A stretch of 64,000 nt of DNA from GWF2-33-9 sp964500435. Its GTDB lineage: Bacteria > Bacteroidota > Ignavibacteria > Kapaibacteriales > UBA2268. The stretch covers positions 62,001 to 126,000 of the forward strand of contig CAZCNL010000004.1 in NCBI GenBank assembly GCA_964500435.1. Reading direction: 5' to 3'. The position numbers and the translations under genes are program-made. Positions 62,067-64,000 of the stretch are shown here, in pieces. The notes below the pieces were generated by a model, which searched no databases, had not been told where the DNA came from, and saw only the letters and a list, made by a program, of their open reading frames with translations. The number at the start of each line of letters is the position of its first letter. Position 1 is the stretch's first letter.

Positions 62067-62753
62067 CTAATCAATAAGACCTTCTCGGGCAAATGAATAA
62101 AATGAATTTCCTGCTAAAATAATATGATCCAAAACTTTGATTTCGATTATTTTCCCTGCTTCGATCAAAATGCGAGTCACGTCTTTATCCGCAATAGATG
62201 GATTTGGATTTCCAGATGGATGATTATGCAAGACAATCATTGATGAAGCGTTTTCGACTATTGCAGCTCGGAAAACTTCTCGTGGATGAACCAAACTTCT
62301 ATCTACTAAACCACTTGTAATATCAACTTTTCTTATAATTTGATTTGAAGAATTTAAAAGTAAAACGAAAAACTTTTCTTGTTTTATTCCGATGAATTCG
62401 GGATTAAAGTAATTGGCAACTTCCTCAGGAGATCGAAATACTTTCAATTCGCCAAAGGATTTTACTTTAATACGTTTTGCCAACTCAAATGCAGCACTAA
62501 TTGTTATGGCTTTTGCATCGCCAATGCCTTTTGTTTTTTTGAGTAAACTTACATCAGCACCAGCTAATTTTGTTATATCATTATCGACAGAAAGAAGTAT
62601 TTCTTTTGCTAAATCAATTGCTGATTTACCTTCCGTCCCATTATTTATTAAAATTGCCAACAATTCGGAGTCAGACAAATATTTAGCTCCTTGATGCAGC
62701 AACTTCTCTCTGGGGCGATCGTCTTCTTTCCAATCTTTGATTGATTTTAACAT
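62067..62753 (-). CDS. radC: RadC family protein (JAB/MPN+ domain)
   Basis: A 228-residue protein with an N-terminal helix-hairpin-helix-like region (LLKKTKGIGDAKAITISAAF about 68-87) and a C-terminal JAB metalloprotease-like domain with the JAMM signature HNHPSGNPNPSIADKD (about 174-189) and an upstream Glu in REVFRAAIVE. The family is named for DNA repair but its real biochemical role is unknown. It is upstream of nothing on its strand; serC is convergent and cutA follows on the upstream side. Confidence 0.95.
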   Translation of the reverse strand: MLKSIKDWKEDDRPREKLLHQGAKYLSDSELLAILINNGTEGKSAIDLAKEILLSVDNDITKLAGADVSLLKKTKGIGDAKAITISAAFELAKRIKVKSFGELKVFRSPEEVANYFNPEFIGIKQEKFFVLLLNSSNQIIRKVDITSGLVDRSLVHPREVFRAAIVENASSMIVLHNHPSGNPNPSIADKDVTRILIEAGKIIEIKVLDHIILAGNSFYSFAREGLID

Positions 62754-62782
62754 TTTCTGATTAATTTACAAATAAAGAATTA

Positions 62783-63112
62783 TTATACTTTTAGTAAATT
62801 GTTTATCCAGTCCAAATAATTGCTATTAACACTATCGGCACTTACTGATATAATTTCAGGAACATCATATTCATGAAGTTGAAGAATACGACTTTCCAAG
62901 TCAGCAATTTTCTCTTCATTTGTTTTAATCATTAAGATATACTCATTTTCTTCATTTAAATTATCATCCCAAAGGAAAAATGAGGTAACATTTGGAATCA
63001 CTGAACAACAAGCAGCTAATTGTTCCGAAATTATATTTTTTGCAATCATTTTCGCATTTTCGAAATGATTTGCAGTTACAAAAACTATTCGCATTTGTTG
63101 ATTTTTTTCCAT
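62783..63112 (-). CDS. cutA: CutA1-like divalent-cation tolerance protein
   Basis: A 109-residue trimeric ferredoxin-like protein of the CutA1 family. IVFVTANHFENAKMIAKNII then SEQLAACCSVIPNVTSFFLW (residues 9-48) includes the strongly conserved LAACCxVIPxVxSxYxW block, and LHEYDVPEIISVSADSVNSN then YLDWI is the C-terminal half. It has been linked to copper tolerance but function is unclear. It ends 29 bases before radC. Confidence 0.94.
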   Translation of the reverse strand: MEKNQQMRIVFVTANHFENAKMIAKNIISEQLAACCSVIPNVTSFFLWDDNLNEENEYILMIKTNEEKIADLESRILQLHEYDVPEIISVSADSVNSNYLDWINNLLKV

Positions 63113-63144
63113 AATTTTGTAATTCTTTAAAATTAATAAAACAA

Positions 63145-63426
63145 ATGATTGATTTACTTATTTTTTATTATCACATATTTGTTGCAATTTATGCATTTAC
63201 AAAAAATTGGCAAAAAGCAACGATTCGTGAAGCGTTTTTATCAGTAGGTTTGATAGCATTAATTTTCGCAATTGGTTGGGCTTTAACTGGCAGCTTATCA
63301 TATGCAATTTGGCCAAAATCTTGGAACACTGTTTATTTTACTTATGATACTTTATCTTTGGTGCTTTTATCTATTCCCGAAACTATTTTCTATTATTACT
63401 TTTTCTTTCAAAATGTGAAATCATAA
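63145..63426 (+). CDS. Small membrane protein of unknown function
   Basis: A 93-residue protein I do not recognise by family name. Two or three hydrophobic segments are seen: LLIFYYHIFVAIYAFTK (4-20), AFLSVGLIALIFAIGWALTG (30-49) and LVLLSIPETIFYYYFFF (71-88). Aromatic residues are frequent and a WPKSWNTVYFTYDT stretch joins helices two and three. It lies between cutA (divergent) and murF (convergent). Confidence 0.7.
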   Translation: MIDLLIFYYHIFVAIYAFTKNWQKATIREAFLSVGLIALIFAIGWALTGSLSYAIWPKSWNTVYFTYDTLSLVLLSIPETIFYYYFFFQNVKS

Positions 63427-63435
63427 AATTCAAAT

Positions 63436-64000
63436 TTATTTATATTCTTTTTTTATCATTTCTACGATTTCTTCCATTTTCAATCCTCTTGAACCTTTAA
63501 CCAATACTGCTAATTTGTCAGAATTATTTGTTATTATTTCTGTCAAAAAATTAAATAAGTCTAATTTTTCATTAAAATGCTGACATTTTTCATTAACTAT
63601 GCTTTGTTTTGCAATTTTGTAATTATCCCCAAAAAGCAAAATATAATCAGCCATTTCAGAAGCATAATTTAAAATATCTATATGTTCAGAAATGGAATTA
63701 TCACCTAATTCTCTCATATCTCCTAAAACAGCAACTTTCAAACTCACTTCTGGGATTAATTTGAGTGATTCAAGTGCCAATTTGGTGGAACTTGGATTTG
63801 CATTGTATGTATCATTCAAAAGTAAAAGGCGATTATATTCTTCAATCGACATTCTCGCATATTGAGAAGAATTATCTGGAGTGTAATTTGATAATGCATC
63901 GATTATATCCTCAACTGGCACTTTATAATGCAATCCCACAGCAAAGGCGGCAATAGAGTTATATACAAAATTTAATCCTTTAGCTTTAAGATTTAATTCA
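63436..64000 (-). CDS. murF: UDP-N-acetylmuramoyl-tripeptide--D-alanyl-D-alanine ligase (3' part)
   Basis: Partial gene open at the right edge: the frame continues through 64000 as LKAKGLNFVYNSIAAFAVGL, so the start lies beyond the window. About 188 residues are seen, the central-domain end (NSIAAFAVGLHYKVPVEDI) and the C-terminal ligase domain (LLLNDTYNANPSSTKLALES, VAVLGDMRELGDNSISEHID). MurF adds D-Ala-D-Ala to UDP-MurNAc-tripeptide in the cytoplasm. Confidence 0.93.
   Translation of the reverse strand, partial: ELNLKAKGLNFVYNSIAAFAVGLHYKVPVEDIIDALSNYTPDNSSQYARMSIEEYNRLLLLNDTYNANPSSTKLALESLKLIPEVSLKVAVLGDMRELGDNSISEHIDILNYASEMADYILLFGDNYKIAKQSIVNEKCQHFNEKLDLFNFLTEIITNNSDKLAVLVKGSRGLKMEEIVEMIKKEYK

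Noticed and set aside
1..64000. tRNA or rRNA genes
   Set aside because: I looked through all gaps for GC-richer cloverleaf-like segments and saw none; a tRNAscan run would settle it.

Overview
The window is AT-rich (roughly 30% GC by eye), gene-dense bacterial chromosome with no rRNA, tRNA, CRISPR array, insertion sequence or prophage that I can see. Two secreted proteins end in a Por-type (type IX secretion, T9SS) C-terminal sorting domain, which places the organism in the Bacteroidota/Chlorobiota/Ignavibacteriota group. Flagellar genes (fliL, fliM, fliN, fliO), clear Shine-Dalgarno sequences ahead of several genes and a lone multiheme-type redox protein argue against a typical Bacteroidia member. 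They favour an Ignavibacteria/Kapabacteria-like, motile, Gram-negative lineage. This placement is inference.

Layout. 1-3 kb: three subunits of respiratory complex I (nuoG-nuoH-nuoI, minus strand). 3-7.7 kb: a minus-strand unit with a large T9SS-exported sortilin/Asp-box protein, ruvA and a degenerate HisA-like barrel. 7.9-9.3 kb: a HAD-UbiA fusion on the plus strand. 9.3-26 kb: a long minus-strand run. It starts with a polyprenol/diacylglycerol-kinase-like gene and ltaE, passes through a thioesterase, a GH3 glucosaminidase, nucleotide-sugar enzymes (rfbB, a UDP-HexNAc dehydrogenase, wecB), export and outer-membrane proteins (Wza-like, Wzi-like) and glycosyltransferases (GT2, WbaP/WcaJ-type, DPM-like), and ends with yigZ, panC and lgt. 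This is an envelope/exopolysaccharide locus. 26-32 kb: glgA, trmB, mlaE, a LysM lytic transglycosylase and an unidentified small ORF. 32-36 kb: a POT-like MFS transporter facing fliL-fliM-fliN-fliO. 36-42.6 kb: GT9, a WYL regulator, hemW, a sigma-54 activator, a membrane rhodanese, a J-domain protein and a LOG-like protein, all minus strand. 42.7-48 kb, plus strand: a 12-repeat LRR protein, folC, an EF-G paralogue, a DF-family thioredoxin-fold protein and a CDGSH Fe-S protein. 48-55 kb: mraY, a C1-type cysteine peptidase, a split-Soret-type cytochrome carrying a T9SS tail, a BatA/VWA membrane protein and purine nucleoside phosphorylase. 55-58.5 kb: a large hybrid histidine kinase. 58.5-64 kb: DUF1015, serA and serC (serine synthesis), radC, cutA, a small membrane protein and the 3' part of murF.

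How the genes fit together. Most of the window is housekeeping plus envelope building. The nucleotide-sugar enzymes, priming transferase, export channel and outer-membrane partner would make and export a surface polysaccharide. Lgt, MraY, MurF, MltD-like, NagZ-like and MlaE serve lipoproteins, peptidoglycan and the outer membrane. The best candidates for something undescribed are the split-Soret cytochrome with both a Tat-like signal and a T9SS sorting domain, the HisA-like barrel that has lost its phosphate-binding motifs, and DUF1015 as a possible partner in serine synthesis. I did not find an obviously new multi-gene defence or mobile system.
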